64,000 bases of DNA, taken from contig NZ_JANUHB010000005.1 in the NCBI RefSeq assembly GCF_024756255.1, positions 276,080 through 340,079 of the forward strand, written 5' to 3'. The first letter of the stretch is position 1; each line of letters opens with the position of its first letter. The notes beneath the pieces were generated by a model that did no database searches, had not been told where the DNA came from, and saw nothing but the letters and a program-made list of their open reading frames with translations. The DNA comes from Massilia agilis. Lineage in GTDB: Bacteria; Pseudomonadota; Gammaproteobacteria; Burkholderiales; Burkholderiaceae_D. A program made the translations under genes and the position numbers. Positions 16,797 through 26,852 of this stretch are shown here, one piece after another.

Positions 16797-18011
16797 TCAT
16801 GGCACGCATTCGGGTGCGCCTTGCATGATCGCGCCCAGGTTGGCAGGGTCGAAGAACTCCGGCACGGTGACCGAACCGGCCATCACGCCGAAAAAGCGCG
16901 CCAGCGCCTGCGGCTGGCTTTGCATGGCCAGCGCCAGCGCGCGCATCTCGGGCGGCGGGCTGGTGAGCTGGGCCAGGGTGCAGGTGTAGTCGAACATCGG
17001 CGCAATCGTGCGGTTGCGTGCGGCCTCGTAGGTGCCGGCGGCGGCGTTGAGGTTGGCGCCGCTGGTGAGCGAGATCGCGTCGGCCAGCATCTCGGCGTCG
17101 CGCAGCGCGTCGGCCATGCCCTGCGCCGTGACAGGGTCCTTGTGGCAGCCCGCGTCGCCGATGAGGGCCCAGCCCGGCCCCGCCGATTGGCGGATGAAGT
17201 TCGGGTTCTTCACCAGTCCCTGCAGGCGCGGCTCGCGGGTCGCGCCATCGAGCTTCTCCCACAGGCCGGGCAGGGCGCGCAGCGTGGCCAGGTAGGCGCC
17301 TGCGATGTCGCCGCGCAGGCGTTCGTGTTCCTCCTGCGGCCAGGCCACGTTGATGATGGTGGCGCCGTCGTTGGTGGGCGCCGCCACCGCAAAGCGGCGC
17401 ACGCCGTCGCCGCGCACGTACAGCTCGGCCCTGCCCAGCTCCAGGCCATCCCAGTAGGCGTAGTAATTGCAGGCGTAGCTGGGCCGTTCTTCGACCATGC
17501 GCGCGCCGGCCAGGCGCGCCACGGTGGACTGCATGCCGTCGGCGCCCACCACCAGGCGCGCGTTCCATTCGAGCCGCTCGCCTGCGCGCGAGCGCCCGAC
17601 GACGCCGCGCACGCGCTCCGCGTCGCACAGCAGGCCGTCCACCCGCACGCCCGTGTGCACATGGGCGCCCGCCGCGCGCGCCTGCTCCAGCAGCCAGCTG
17701 TCGAACAGGTGGCGGCGCGGGCAGAACGCAAAGCGCTCACCGCTTACTGCCAGTGGCTCGCCCTCCAGCACCACGCCGTCCAGGTCCAGCAGCATGCCCT
17801 GCAGGGCGGGCGCACCCAGCGCGGCCAGGCCGTCGCGCAGGCCCCAGCCAGCCAGGCGCGCGACCGCGCACTGGTGCAGGTAATGGCCGGACAAGGTATC
17901 GCTGGGGAATTCGTCGCGGTCCAGTACCGCGACGGTCATGCCGCGCCGCGCGAGCAGCAACGCGAGGGCGGCGCCGGCGCAGCGCGCGCCGACGATCACT
18001 ACGTCATACAT
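16797..18011 (-). CDS. FAD-dependent monooxygenase-type oxidoreductase
   Basis: A 404-residue flavoprotein of the group A aromatic hydroxylase / geranylgeranyl-reductase-like fold. The FAD dinucleotide motif is VIVGARCAGAALALLLARRG, with Arg at the second Gly position, as in some halogenase-like members. DGMQSTVARLAG is the middle FAD/NADPH motif, and LIGDAGCHKDPVTAQGMADA carries the GD motif that contacts the FAD ribityl chain. There is no signal peptide. The substrate cannot be named. A strong AAGGAGAACAAGCG ribosome site supports the ATG at 18011. An AraC-type regulator follows on the same strand. Confidence 0.87.
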   Translation of the reverse strand: MYDVVIVGARCAGAALALLLARRGMTVAVLDRDEFPSDTLSGHYLHQCAVARLAGWGLRDGLAALGAPALQGMLLDLDGVVLEGEPLAVSGERFAFCPRRHLFDSWLLEQARAAGAHVHTGVRVDGLLCDAERVRGVVGRSRAGERLEWNARLVVGADGMQSTVARLAGARMVEERPSYACNYYAYWDGLELGRAELYVRGDGVRRFAVAAPTNDGATIINVAWPQEEHERLRGDIAGAYLATLRALPGLWEKLDGATREPRLQGLVKNPNFIRQSAGPGWALIGDAGCHKDPVTAQGMADALRDAEMLADAISLTSGANLNAAAGTYEAARNRTIAPMFDYTCTLAQLTSPPPEMRALALAMQSQPQALARFFGVMAGSVTVPEFFDPANLGAIMQGAPECVP

Positions 18012-18049
18012 CGCTTGTTCTCCTTTATTGTGGAAGCTACATGGACGAG

Positions 18050-18136
18050 CCGTCGCCCCGGCGAAAGCCGGGGTCCATACTGAGCGTGCGACTCCGGGTG
18101 CTCAGCATGGGTCCCGGCCTGCGCCGGGACGACGGC
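18050..18136. repeat. Long inverted repeat of the REP/palindromic intergenic type
   Basis: Two arms of about 36 bp face each other. The left begins CCGTCGCCCCGGCGAAAGCC and ends ATACTGAGC. The right begins GCTCAGCATGGGTCCCGGCC and ends GGGACGACGG. They match with a handful of differences around a short centre. It lies upstream of the monooxygenase and of the CocE-type hydrolase, between divergent genes. This is a different family from the GTAGGGTGGG elements. Confidence 0.75.
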
Positions 18137-18246
18137 GATGGATGAGATCGTAGTGGCGCAGGGGCCGGCGGTGATTGTAAAAATCCGACGACTTTTGGTG
18201 ATTGGATTTACACTGGCGACTTTTCTTTTATTAATCAAAGGAAACC

Positions 18247-20196
18247 ATGCCCCGCCTGCCTTCCGTCCTTGCCCTGAGCCTCGCGCTGGCCTTCGGCGTC
18301 GTCCATGCGGCCGGCGTCGATGCGGTCCACGCCGATGCTCCCGCCGCCAAGCGCAGCCTGCGCGAGACCTACACCAAGTACGAATTCCGCATCCCGATGC
18401 GCGACGGCGTGCGCCTGTTCACGACCGTGTACGTGCCCAAGGATTCCTCGCGCCCGTACCCGTTCCTGATCAACCGCACCCCGTACAGCGCCGGCGTGCA
18501 GGCCGAAGGCGAGCTGCATTACGGCGAGGACTGGGTACCGGAAGCGATCGGCCCGTCGAAGGAGTTCGAGGATTCGGGCTACATCTTCGTCAAGCAGGAC
18601 GTGCGCGGCCGCTACATGTCGGAAGGGAAGTGGCAGGAGATGACGCCGCACGTGAACGCGAAGCTGGCGGCAGGCGAGGGCACCGAAAGCCAGGACATGC
18701 ACGACACCGTCGAATGGCTGCTCAAGCACGTCCCCAACAACAACGGCAAGGCCGGCATCTACGGCATCAGCTACCCCGGCTTCTACACGGCCGCCAGCAT
18801 CATCGACTCGCACCCGGCGATCAAGGCGGCCTCGCCGCAGGCGCCGATCGCCGACCTGTACATGGGCGACGACTCGTACCATGGCGGCGCCTTCATGCTT
18901 GCCGCGAACTTCGGCTTCTATTCCGCGTTCACGGTCGCGCAGAATCCGACCGCGCTGCCCAAGAAGTGGGAAGGCTTCGACTACGGCCAGGCCGATGGCT
19001 ACGACTTCTTCCTGCAGCACCTGACGCTGCCGAACATCCTGTCCACCATGACCGACAAGCAGCGCGCGCTGCTGGTGCCGACCATCGAGCACGATACCTA
19101 CGACGAGTTCTGGAAGATCCGCGCCATCACCCCGCACATGAAGAACGTGAAGGCAGCCGTGCTGTCGGTGGGCGGCTGGTTCGACGCCGAAGACCCCACC
19201 GGCCCGTTCAGCATCTACCACGCGGTCAAGAAGTACAACCCGGCCACCTTCAGCGGCCTGGTGGTCGGCCCGTGGGTGCACGGCGGCTGGGCGCGCGGCG
19301 AAGGCAAGAGCCTGGGCCACGTGCAGTTCGACAGCAAGACCTCCGAGTACTTCCGCAAGGAGATCCAGTTCCCGTTCTTCGAAGAGCACCTCAAGGGCGC
19401 CAAGCCGGCGCGGCCGATCGCCGAAGTGACCGCGTTCGAAACGGGCTCGAACATCTGGCGCCGTTACAGCGCGTGGCCGCCGGTGCAGGCCAAGCCGCGC
19501 ACGCTGTACTTCGGCGCCGACGGAAAGCTCAGCTGGCAGCAGCCCGCAGCCGGCAGCGCGTACGACGAGTACGTGTCCGACCCGAGGAAACCGGTGCCGT
19601 ACATCGGCTATGCCACCACCGACGTGCCGCAGGAGTACCCGGTGTCGGACCAGCGCTTCGCCGCGCACCGCCCGGACGTGCTGGTGTACCAGAGCGATGT
19701 GCTGGAAGAGGACGTGACCATCGCCGGCCCGGTCAGGCCGCAGCTGTTCGTCTCGACCACCGGCACCGATGCGGACTGGGTGGTCAAGCTGATCGACGTG
19801 TATCCGCAGGAGTACCCGGCTTCGGGCGAGCAGCACGGCCGCCGCGGCGATGTGCCGCCGCCGTCAACGACGATGGCCGGCTACCAGATGCTCGTGCGCG
19901 GCAATCCGCTGCGCGGCAAATTCCGCCACAGTTTCGAGAAGCCCGAGCCGTTCACGCCGGGTGAAGTGGAGGAAATCAGCTACGACATGGGCAACGTGAA
20001 CCACACCTTCCGCCGCGGCCACCGCATCATGGTGCAGGTGCAGAGCTCGTGGTTCCCGCTGATCGACCTGAACCCTCAGACCTTCACCTCGATCCCGAAG
20101 GCGAAGCCGGAAGACTTCAAGAAAGCGACCCAGCGCGTGTACCACGCACCGGGCACGCCGTCCGGCCTGCAGGTGCTGGTGATGCCCACGCCGTAA
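18247..20196 (+). CDS. Secreted CocE/NonD-family hydrolase (alpha-amino acid ester hydrolase-like)
   Basis: A 649-residue protein with a signal peptide ending near AHA (residue 21). An alpha/beta-hydrolase domain follows, of the X-Pro dipeptidyl-peptidase S15/CocE type. The nucleophile is Ser175 in YGISYPGFYTA. The oxyanion region has INRTPYSAG and KQDVRGRYMSEG. A C-terminal jelly-roll domain includes VRPQLFVSTTGTDADWVVKL. Relatives hydrolyse amino acid esters, beta-lactam acyl chains or short peptides in the periplasm; this one could be any of these. It has its own upstream region with an AAAGGAAACC ribosome site. Confidence 0.88.
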   Translation: MPRLPSVLALSLALAFGVVHAAGVDAVHADAPAAKRSLRETYTKYEFRIPMRDGVRLFTTVYVPKDSSRPYPFLINRTPYSAGVQAEGELHYGEDWVPEAIGPSKEFEDSGYIFVKQDVRGRYMSEGKWQEMTPHVNAKLAAGEGTESQDMHDTVEWLLKHVPNNNGKAGIYGISYPGFYTAASIIDSHPAIKAASPQAPIADLYMGDDSYHGGAFMLAANFGFYSAFTVAQNPTALPKKWEGFDYGQADGYDFFLQHLTLPNILSTMTDKQRALLVPTIEHDTYDEFWKIRAITPHMKNVKAAVLSVGGWFDAEDPTGPFSIYHAVKKYNPATFSGLVVGPWVHGGWARGEGKSLGHVQFDSKTSEYFRKEIQFPFFEEHLKGAKPARPIAEVTAFETGSNIWRRYSAWPPVQAKPRTLYFGADGKLSWQQPAAGSAYDEYVSDPRKPVPYIGYATTDVPQEYPVSDQRFAAHRPDVLVYQSDVLEEDVTIAGPVRPQLFVSTTGTDADWVVKLIDVYPQEYPASGEQHGRRGDVPPPSTTMAGYQMLVRGNPLRGKFRHSFEKPEPFTPGEVEEISYDMGNVNHTFRRGHRIMVQVQSSWFPLIDLNPQTFTSIPKAKPEDFKKATQRVYHAPGTPSGLQVLVMPTP

Positions 20197-20202
20197 TCGC
20201 CA

Positions 20203-20222
20203 GGCGGGCCGGCCGGCCCGCC
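20203..20222. terminator. Perfect 20-bp palindrome between convergent genes
   Basis: GGCGGGCCGGCCGGCCCGCC is a perfect palindrome, placed 6 bp past the hydrolase stop and 8 bp before the convergent lipoprotein stop. It has no T-tract on either side, so it may be a bidirectional or Rho-assisted stop signal. Confidence 0.45.
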
Positions 20223-20229
20223 CAGGTGC

Positions 20230-21309
20230 TCACTGCATCGCGATCCGGATGACGGCGTTGCCCGAGGTCGCGTAGATGGCGCCGGTCTTCCTGTCCACCG
20301 CGACACTGGTGACCGGGCCAACGCTGCCCGGCAGCGGGCCCGGCACCACCGTGGCCGAACCGCGCGTGCCGGCGTAGGTCGTGACCACGCCTGCCGGGGT
20401 GATTTTCCGGATCAGGTTGTTGAACCTGTCGGCGGCGTAGAGATTGCCCGCGCTGTCGGTGGCGAGCGAGGTGACGCCGTTGAAGCTGGCCGCCGTGCCG
20501 GTCCCGTCGGCGTCGCCCGTCTGGCCCGGTGTGCCCGCCACCAGCACCAGCTTGCCGTCAGCGGCGACCTTGCTCACCGCCTGCTGCAGGTCGGCCACAT
20601 ACACCGTGCCGCTGCTGTCCACCGTGATGCCGCGCGCGGGCGGGAACCTGGTTCCGAACACGCCGCTCATCGTGTCCACGCCTTCGATGATGGTGGTGCC
20701 CGTCGCGGTGATCCTGCGCGTGCCGATGCCGGTCGTTGCGTACACGTCGCCGTTGGGCGCCACCGCCACCGCTTGCGCCACGAACTGCTGCATGCTGCGG
20801 CCGTCGTTGTTGGTGCCAAGCGGGATGGTCGCGATCGTGGTCACCGCGCCCGCCGGGCTCACCTTGCGGACGTGGAGGTAATCGGCCACGAACAGGTTGC
20901 CGCCGGCGTCGATCGCCAGCCCGGCCGGCTGCGCGAAACGGGCGGCCGCGCCGATGCCGTCGTCGCTGCCGTATGCGGTTGCGGAGCCCGCCAGCGTCGA
21001 GACCTGGCCGGCAGGGGTGATTCTGCGTATCGTATTGTTGTGGGTGTCGGCGACGTAGAGGTTGCCGCCGTCGCCGATGGCGATGCCGGACGGGCCGGCG
21101 AAACGGGCGCCGCCGCCGGTGCCGTCCGCGCTCCCGCTTTGGATCGGATCGCCCGCCACCACGGTAATGGCCAGCCGGTGCTCGGGCTCGACGACGGGTG
21201 CCGGCTTGCTGTCGCCACCGCCGCCGCAGCCTGCCAGCAGGGCCAGCGCGGTCAATACGAAGGCGCGCCGGCGCGCCAGGCCCGATCGCTCGATGCTTGT
21301 GCTGTACAT
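20230..21309 (-). CDS. NHL-repeat beta-propeller lipoprotein
   Basis: A 359-residue lipoprotein. The signal ends with lipobox LLAGC followed by GGGGD. The rest is about six NHL blades, each with a pattern such as PSGIAIGDGGNLYVADTHNN or VTSLATDSAGNLYAADRFNN and an IRRITPAGQVSTLAG-type edge. The blades would form a propeller on the periplasmic or outer surface and bind an unidentified partner. The rhodanese gene lies 80 bp upstream on the same strand and may share the transcript. Confidence 0.88.
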   Translation of the reverse strand: MYSTSIERSGLARRRAFVLTALALLAGCGGGGDSKPAPVVEPEHRLAITVVAGDPIQSGSADGTGGGARFAGPSGIAIGDGGNLYVADTHNNTIRRITPAGQVSTLAGSATAYGSDDGIGAAARFAQPAGLAIDAGGNLFVADYLHVRKVSPAGAVTTIATIPLGTNNDGRSMQQFVAQAVAVAPNGDVYATTGIGTRRITATGTTIIEGVDTMSGVFGTRFPPARGITVDSSGTVYVADLQQAVSKVAADGKLVLVAGTPGQTGDADGTGTAASFNGVTSLATDSAGNLYAADRFNNLIRKITPAGVVTTYAGTRGSATVVPGPLPGSVGPVTSVAVDRKTGAIYATSGNAVIRIAMQ

Positions 21310-21389
21310 GGGAACTCGCTGTATTCAGGAGTGGCCATGGTAGCAGCGCATGTGCGGGAACTCATCCCCCCGCGATGGGGGCAAGCGAT

Positions 21390-21848
21390 TCAGGCGCCGA
21401 TCCAGGGCAGCCCGTGCTTGCACCAGCCGCCGACGGTCTTGCGGTGGCCGTCGGCGTCGCGGTCGCCCTCGAAGCCTTCGAGGATGTCGAACGCGTTCGG
21501 GTAGCCGATCTCGGTGGCCACGCGCGCGGCGTGGCGCGAGCGCACGCCCGAGCGGCACAGGAACAGCAGCACGTCGTCGTGCCCGGCAACCTGCGCCAGC
21601 TGCTGCGCGAACTCGGGGTTGGGCACGCCGCCCGGGTACAGGTTCCACTGCACCGCGGCGTGCTGCGCCTCGGGCACGGCCGGGCGGCCCACCCAGTCGC
21701 GCTCGGCATTGGTGCGCACGTCCACCAGCTTGACCTTGGGGTCGGCCTGCAGCAGCGCATACGCCTCGTGCGGCGTGACGGCACCCGCGTAGGGCTGGCC
21801 CGGGGCGCGGGTTCGGGCCTCTTCCAGGATGTGTTCGATAGTGCTCAT
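21390..21848 (-). CDS. Rhodanese-like sulfurtransferase
   Basis: A 152-residue single-domain rhodanese. The active-site loop is Cys98 in LFLCRSGVRS, which carries the persulfide. It is preceded by KLVDVRTNAERDWVG, the substrate-side signature. The protein is cytoplasmic. The start at 21848 was preferred over an upstream ATG at 21944 because the longer frame would run through the NtrC-like sites and lacks conserved sequence. It is divergent from glnA, and the upstream sites could also affect it. Confidence 0.9.
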   Translation of the reverse strand: MSTIEHILEEARTRAPGQPYAGAVTPHEAYALLQADPKVKLVDVRTNAERDWVGRPAVPEAQHAAVQWNLYPGGVPNPEFAQQLAQVAGHDDVLLFLCRSGVRSRHAARVATEIGYPNAFDILEGFEGDRDADGHRKTVGGWCKHGLPWIGA

Positions 21849-21887
21849 GTCAGGCTCCCTGAGTGGATGCTGCGCGGCAGTGCATGG

Positions 21888-21904
21888 CGCACCACTTTGG
21901 TGCT
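21888..21904. promoter_or_regulatory. Candidate NtrC site 1 upstream of glnA
   Basis: CGCACCACTTTGGTGCT keeps the GCACC-N5-GGTGC core of the NtrC consensus. It lies in the shared rhodanese/glnA upstream region, about 150 bp before the sigma-54 promoter, and is the farthest of the three sites from glnA. Confidence 0.65.
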
Positions 21905-21916
21905 GCTTCAAGAAAT

Positions 21917-21933
21917 TGCACCAATTCGGTGCA
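21917..21933. promoter_or_regulatory. Candidate NtrC site 2 upstream of glnA
   Basis: TGCACCAATTCGGTGCA is a perfect inverted repeat matching the TGCACC-N5-GGTGCA form of the NtrC enhancer consensus. Its centre is 29 bp from the centre of site 1. Confidence 0.78.
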
Positions 21934-21950
21934 TGCACCGCCATGGCGCA
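21934..21950. promoter_or_regulatory. Candidate NtrC site 3 upstream of glnA
   Basis: TGCACCGCCATGGCGCA has one half-site base changed from the consensus and directly abuts site 2 (centres 17 bp apart). Adjacent sites of this kind can support cooperative NtrC binding. Confidence 0.6.
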
Positions 21951-22039
21951 CGCTTCATTTTGTAAGGTGACGCAAAGATTTTATGGGTAAACTGCACGGT
22001 TTCCAAAGACAGATTGCGCATTTATTCATGCGCGATGGC

Positions 22040-22055
22040 TGGCACGGAACCTGCT
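22040..22055 (+). promoter_or_regulatory. Sigma-54 promoter of glnA
   Basis: TGGCACGGAACCTGCT matches the sigma-54 consensus TGGCACG-N4-TTGCW: the -24 GG and -12 GC are correctly spaced, with one change (CTGC for TTGC). Transcription would start near 22066, giving a 64-nt leader before the glnA ATG. It lies about 90 bp downstream of the NtrC sites, a suitable distance for enhancer activation. Confidence 0.82.
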
Positions 22056-22129
22056 TTAGTTCAGGCAGTCAACAGTCGCCCGCTGGACCCCACCTCAGGC
22101 TGACACCCGTTTTCACTTAGGAGATACGA

Positions 22130-23545
22130 ATGGCAAAGACCGCCGCAGACGTAATGGACATGGTTAAGGAGCACGAAGTCAAGTTCGTGGATTTCCGTTT
22201 CGCGGACACCCGCGGCAAAGAGCAACACGTGACCGTTCCCGTGTCTCACTTCGACCTGGACAAGTTCGAGTCCGGCCACGCCTTCGACGGCTCGTCGATC
22301 GCCGGCTGGAAGGGTATCGAAGCATCGGACATGCTGCTGATGCCGGACCCGTCCACCGCCAACATCGACCCGTTCATGGAAGAGACCACCCTCTTCATGC
22401 AGTGCGACGTGATCGAACCGTCGGACGGCAAGGGCTACGACCGCGACCCGCGCTCGATCGCCAAGCGCGCCGAAGCCTACCTGAAGTCGTCGGGCGTGGG
22501 CGACACCGCCTACTTCGGCCCGGAACCCGAGTTCTTCATCTTTGACTCTGTGCGCTGGAAGATCGACATGTCGGGCTGCTTCGTCAAGATCGATTCGGAA
22601 GAGTCGTCGTGGGCCACCGACAAGGAAATCGAAGGCGGCAACAGCGGCCACCGTCCGACCGTCAAGGGCGGCTACTTCCCGGTCCCGCCGGTCGACAGCT
22701 TCCAGGACATGCGCTCGGAGATGAGCCTGATCATCGAATCGATGGGCATCCCGGTCGAAGTGCACCACCACGAAGTGGCCGGCGCCGGCCAGAACGAACT
22801 GGGCACCAAGTTCTCGACCCTGGTCGAGCGCGCCGACTGGACCCAGACCATGAAGTACGTGATCTGGAACGTGGCCCACAGCTACGGCAAGACCGCCACC
22901 TTCATGCCGAAACCTATCGTCGGCGACAACGGCTCGGGCATGCACGTGCACCAGTCGATCTGGAAGGACGGCAAGAACCTGTTCGCCGGTGACGGCTATG
23001 CCGGCCTGTCGGAGACCGCGCTGTACTACATCGGCGGCATCATCAAGCACGCCAAGGCCCTGAACGCGATCACCAACCCGGGCACCAACTCGTACAAGCG
23101 CCTGGTGCCGGGCTACGAAGCGCCGGTCAAGCTGGCCTACTCGGCCCGCAACCGCTCGGCCTCGATCCGCATCCCGCACGTGGCCAACCCGAAAGGCCGC
23201 CGCGTCGAAGTGCGCTTCCCGGACCCGCTGGCCAACGTCTACCTGTGCTTCGCCGCGCTGCTGATGGCGGGCCTGGACGGCATCCAGAACAAGATCCACC
23301 CGGGCGAGGCAGCATCGAAGGACCTGTACCACCTGCCGCCGGAAGAAGATGCAAAGATCCCGACCGTGTGCGCATCGCTGGAAGAAGCGCTGGCTGCACT
23401 GAACGCGGACCGCGAGTTCCTGACCCGCGGCGGCGTGTTCACCGACTCGATGATCGACGCTTACATCGAGCTCAAGATGCAGGAAGTGCAACGCATGCGC
23501 ATGACCACGCACCCGGTTGAATTCGACATGTACTACTCGTCGTAA
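22130..23545 (+). CDS. glnA: Glutamine synthetase, type I
   Basis: The 471-residue protein is a dodecameric bacterial glutamine synthetase, which joins ammonia and glutamate to glutamine. The N-terminal latch segment (AADVMDMVKEHEVKFVDFRF) and the catalytic HHHEVAGAGQNEL stretch are present. So is the ATP-binding KPIVGDNGSGMHVHQS. Tyr400 in DLYHLPPEE is the adenylylation site used by GlnE, encoded at 56-58.8 kb. TAGGAGATACGA precedes the ATG. Control is likely by NtrC through the sigma-54 promoter. A strong terminator follows, so ntrBC probably have their own or read-through transcription. Confidence 0.98.
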   Translation: MAKTAADVMDMVKEHEVKFVDFRFADTRGKEQHVTVPVSHFDLDKFESGHAFDGSSIAGWKGIEASDMLLMPDPSTANIDPFMEETTLFMQCDVIEPSDGKGYDRDPRSIAKRAEAYLKSSGVGDTAYFGPEPEFFIFDSVRWKIDMSGCFVKIDSEESSWATDKEIEGGNSGHRPTVKGGYFPVPPVDSFQDMRSEMSLIIESMGIPVEVHHHEVAGAGQNELGTKFSTLVERADWTQTMKYVIWNVAHSYGKTATFMPKPIVGDNGSGMHVHQSIWKDGKNLFAGDGYAGLSETALYYIGGIIKHAKALNAITNPGTNSYKRLVPGYEAPVKLAYSARNRSASIRIPHVANPKGRRVEVRFPDPLANVYLCFAALLMAGLDGIQNKIHPGEAASKDLYHLPPEEDAKIPTVCASLEEALAALNADREFLTRGGVFTDSMIDAYIELKMQEVQRMRMTTHPVEFDMYYSS

Positions 23546-23549
23546 TCGA

Positions 23550-23585
23550 TGTTGGGTGGGCGGGTTCCTCGCCCACCCTGCAACA
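23550..23585. repeat. Single-hairpin relative of the GTAGGGTGGG repeats
   Basis: GTTGGGTGGGCG and CGCCCACCCTGCAAC face each other across a 7-nt loop directly after the glnA stop. The GGGTGGGC core resembles the two-hairpin repeats elsewhere, but there is only one hairpin and GTTG replaces GTAG. Kinship is uncertain. Confidence 0.5.
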
Positions 23586-23588
23586 TAA

Positions 23589-23624
23589 AACGGGGAAGGC
23601 CGGCAGGCATTCCCCGTTTTTTTT
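23589..23624 (+). terminator. Rho-independent terminator of glnA
   Basis: AACGGGGAA and TTCCCCGTT-type arms flank a short loop and are followed by eight T residues. It lies about 45 bp after the glnA stop codon. Confidence 0.85.
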
Positions 23625-23687
23625 CGTGGATGCGGTATATTCGGGCTGGTTCGAATTCATGCACGGGTTCGCCGTGCCGCTTGACAG

Positions 23688-24218
23688 ATGGGAATGACAA
23701 CACTGATGCGCCGCCTGCCTGGCGCCGCGCCGCTGCTGGCGGCCGGGCTGTTCGCGCTCGTTCCGGCGCAGGCCCAGTCGACGGTGTACAAGTGCGTCGA
23801 CGACCGTGGCCGCATCGAGTTCACCGACACGGCCAAGCGCGGCTGCAAGCCGCTCGACCTGCCGGGCTTCATCTCCGCGCCGCCGCTGCGCCAGGCGCCC
23901 GCGCGCCAGGCTGGCAACGGCCGTCCGGCGGCACCGCCGCCTGCGGCCAGCAGCCCGGCCAGCTTCCCGCGCGTGAGCAGCTACGAACAAAAGGCGCGCG
24001 ACGACGACCGCCGCGGCATCCTCAACGAGGAACTGCGCAACGAGGAGAAGAAGCTGGCCGACCTCAAGCGCGACTTCAACAATGGCGAGCCTGAGCGCCA
24101 GGGCAACGAGAAGAACTACGCCAAGTACCAGGAGCGCGTGGCCCAGATGCGCGACGACATCGCGCGTTCCGAGCGCAACGTCGAAGCCCTGAAGCGCGAG
24201 ATCGCCAACATCAAATGA
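23688..24218 (+). CDS. Secreted DUF4124-domain protein with C-terminal coiled coil
   Basis: A 176-residue exported protein. A signal peptide ends at PAQA, then comes a DUF4124 domain with the typical VYKCVDDRGRIEFTDTAKRG. A Pro/Ala-rich linker (residues about 75-95) and a highly charged helical C-terminus (EELRNEEKKLADLKRDFNNG and after) follow, likely a coiled coil. The domain's function is unknown. It ends 7 bp before ntrB, so it is probably co-transcribed with ntrB and ntrC. Starts at 23694 and 23706 are also possible; no start has a clear ribosome site. Confidence 0.85.
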   Translation: MGMTTLMRRLPGAAPLLAAGLFALVPAQAQSTVYKCVDDRGRIEFTDTAKRGCKPLDLPGFISAPPLRQAPARQAGNGRPAAPPPAASSPASFPRVSSYEQKARDDDRRGILNEELRNEEKKLADLKRDFNNGEPERQGNEKNYAKYQERVAQMRDDIARSERNVEALKREIANIK

Positions 24219-24225
24219 TCAATCA

Positions 24226-25302
24226 ATGAGCGCACCCGACCCGGCCCCCGGCCGCTTCAACGGCCTCGAACTGCTGGCCTCCGCCGTGCTGCTGGTGGAC
24301 GGCGAAGGCGCGGTGCGCTACGCGAACCCTGCCGCCGAAAACCTGATCGAAACATCGCACAAGCAGCTCACGCGCTCGACCCTGCTCACGCTGTTTTCCA
24401 ACGGCGCCGAGCTGGCCGGCCTGTGCCGCGAGGCGCTGGCGCACCGCTGGTCCGACCGCCGCCAGGACCTCACGCTCGAGCGCACCGGGCGCGAGCCGCT
24501 GCACGTGCACACGATCGTCTCGAGCGCGGGCGAGAACGAGGTGGTCATCGAGCTGCGCGAGAACGTGCAGCAGAAGAAGCTCGACCGCGAAGAGCGCATG
24601 CTCGACCAGAGCCAGGCCAACAAGGAGCTGATCCGCAACCTGGCGCACGAGATCAAGAACCCGCTGGGCGGCATCCGCGGCGCGGCTCAGCTGCTCGAGC
24701 TGGAGCTGCCGCCGGCCCATGCGGCCGAGCTGTCCGAATACACGCAGGTGATCATCAAGGAGGCCGACCGCCTGCAAGTGCTGGTGGACCGCCTGCTGGC
24801 GCCGCACCGCCGCCCGCACATCGTGGGCGACGTCAACATCCACGAAGTGTGCGAGCGTGTGAGGAGCCTGATCCAGGCCGAGTTCCCGACCGGCCTGACC
24901 ATCAAGCGCGACTACGACACCTCGATCCCCGAGTTCCGGGGCGACCGCGAGCAGCTGATCCAGACCGTGCTCAACATCGCGCACAACGCCGCCCAGGCGC
25001 TCGCGCCGCGCATTGCGGCCGGCGACGCCGAGATCATCCTGCGCACCCGCGTGGCGCGCCAGGTCACGCTGGCCAAGGTTCGCTACGGGCTGGCATTAGA
25101 CTTGCATATCATTGACAATGGACCGGGCATCGCACCCGAAATCCGCGACCGCATGTTCTACCCGCTCGTGTCGGGCAGGTCGGGCGGCAGTGGACTGGGG
25201 CTGACACTGGCACAGACCTTCGTGCAGCAGCACATGGGCGTGATCGAGTGCGAAAGCCGGCCTGGACTGACGGATTTCCGCATTCTGCTGCCGCTGCCAT
25301 AA
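24226..25302 (+). CDS. glnL: Nitrogen regulation sensor kinase NtrB (GlnL)
   Basis: A 358-residue cytoplasmic histidine kinase. An N-terminal PAS domain (LASAVLLVDGEGAVRYANPA) is followed by the H-box LAHEIKNPLGGIRG with the phosphorylated His near residue 140. The ATPase domain then has the N-box NIAHNAAQAL, G1 box DNGPGI and G2 box GRSGGSGLGLTLA. It has no membrane helix. In the known pathway it phosphorylates NtrC under nitrogen limitation, and PII protein (not in this window) inhibits the kinase. ntrC starts 61 bp downstream. Confidence 0.95.
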   Translation: MSAPDPAPGRFNGLELLASAVLLVDGEGAVRYANPAAENLIETSHKQLTRSTLLTLFSNGAELAGLCREALAHRWSDRRQDLTLERTGREPLHVHTIVSSAGENEVVIELRENVQQKKLDREERMLDQSQANKELIRNLAHEIKNPLGGIRGAAQLLELELPPAHAAELSEYTQVIIKEADRLQVLVDRLLAPHRRPHIVGDVNIHEVCERVRSLIQAEFPTGLTIKRDYDTSIPEFRGDREQLIQTVLNIAHNAAQALAPRIAAGDAEIILRTRVARQVTLAKVRYGLALDLHIIDNGPGIAPEIRDRMFYPLVSGRSGGSGLGLTLAQTFVQQHMGVIECESRPGLTDFRILLPLP

Positions 25303-25363
25303 ACGCGGCGCGCCGGTGTCCCTGTCCAATGTCGAACCACACAAGCGCGGGAACACGAAACAC

Positions 25364-26836
<1,473 letters not shown>

Positions 26837-26852
26837 TCGGTTCACGCAGGCC

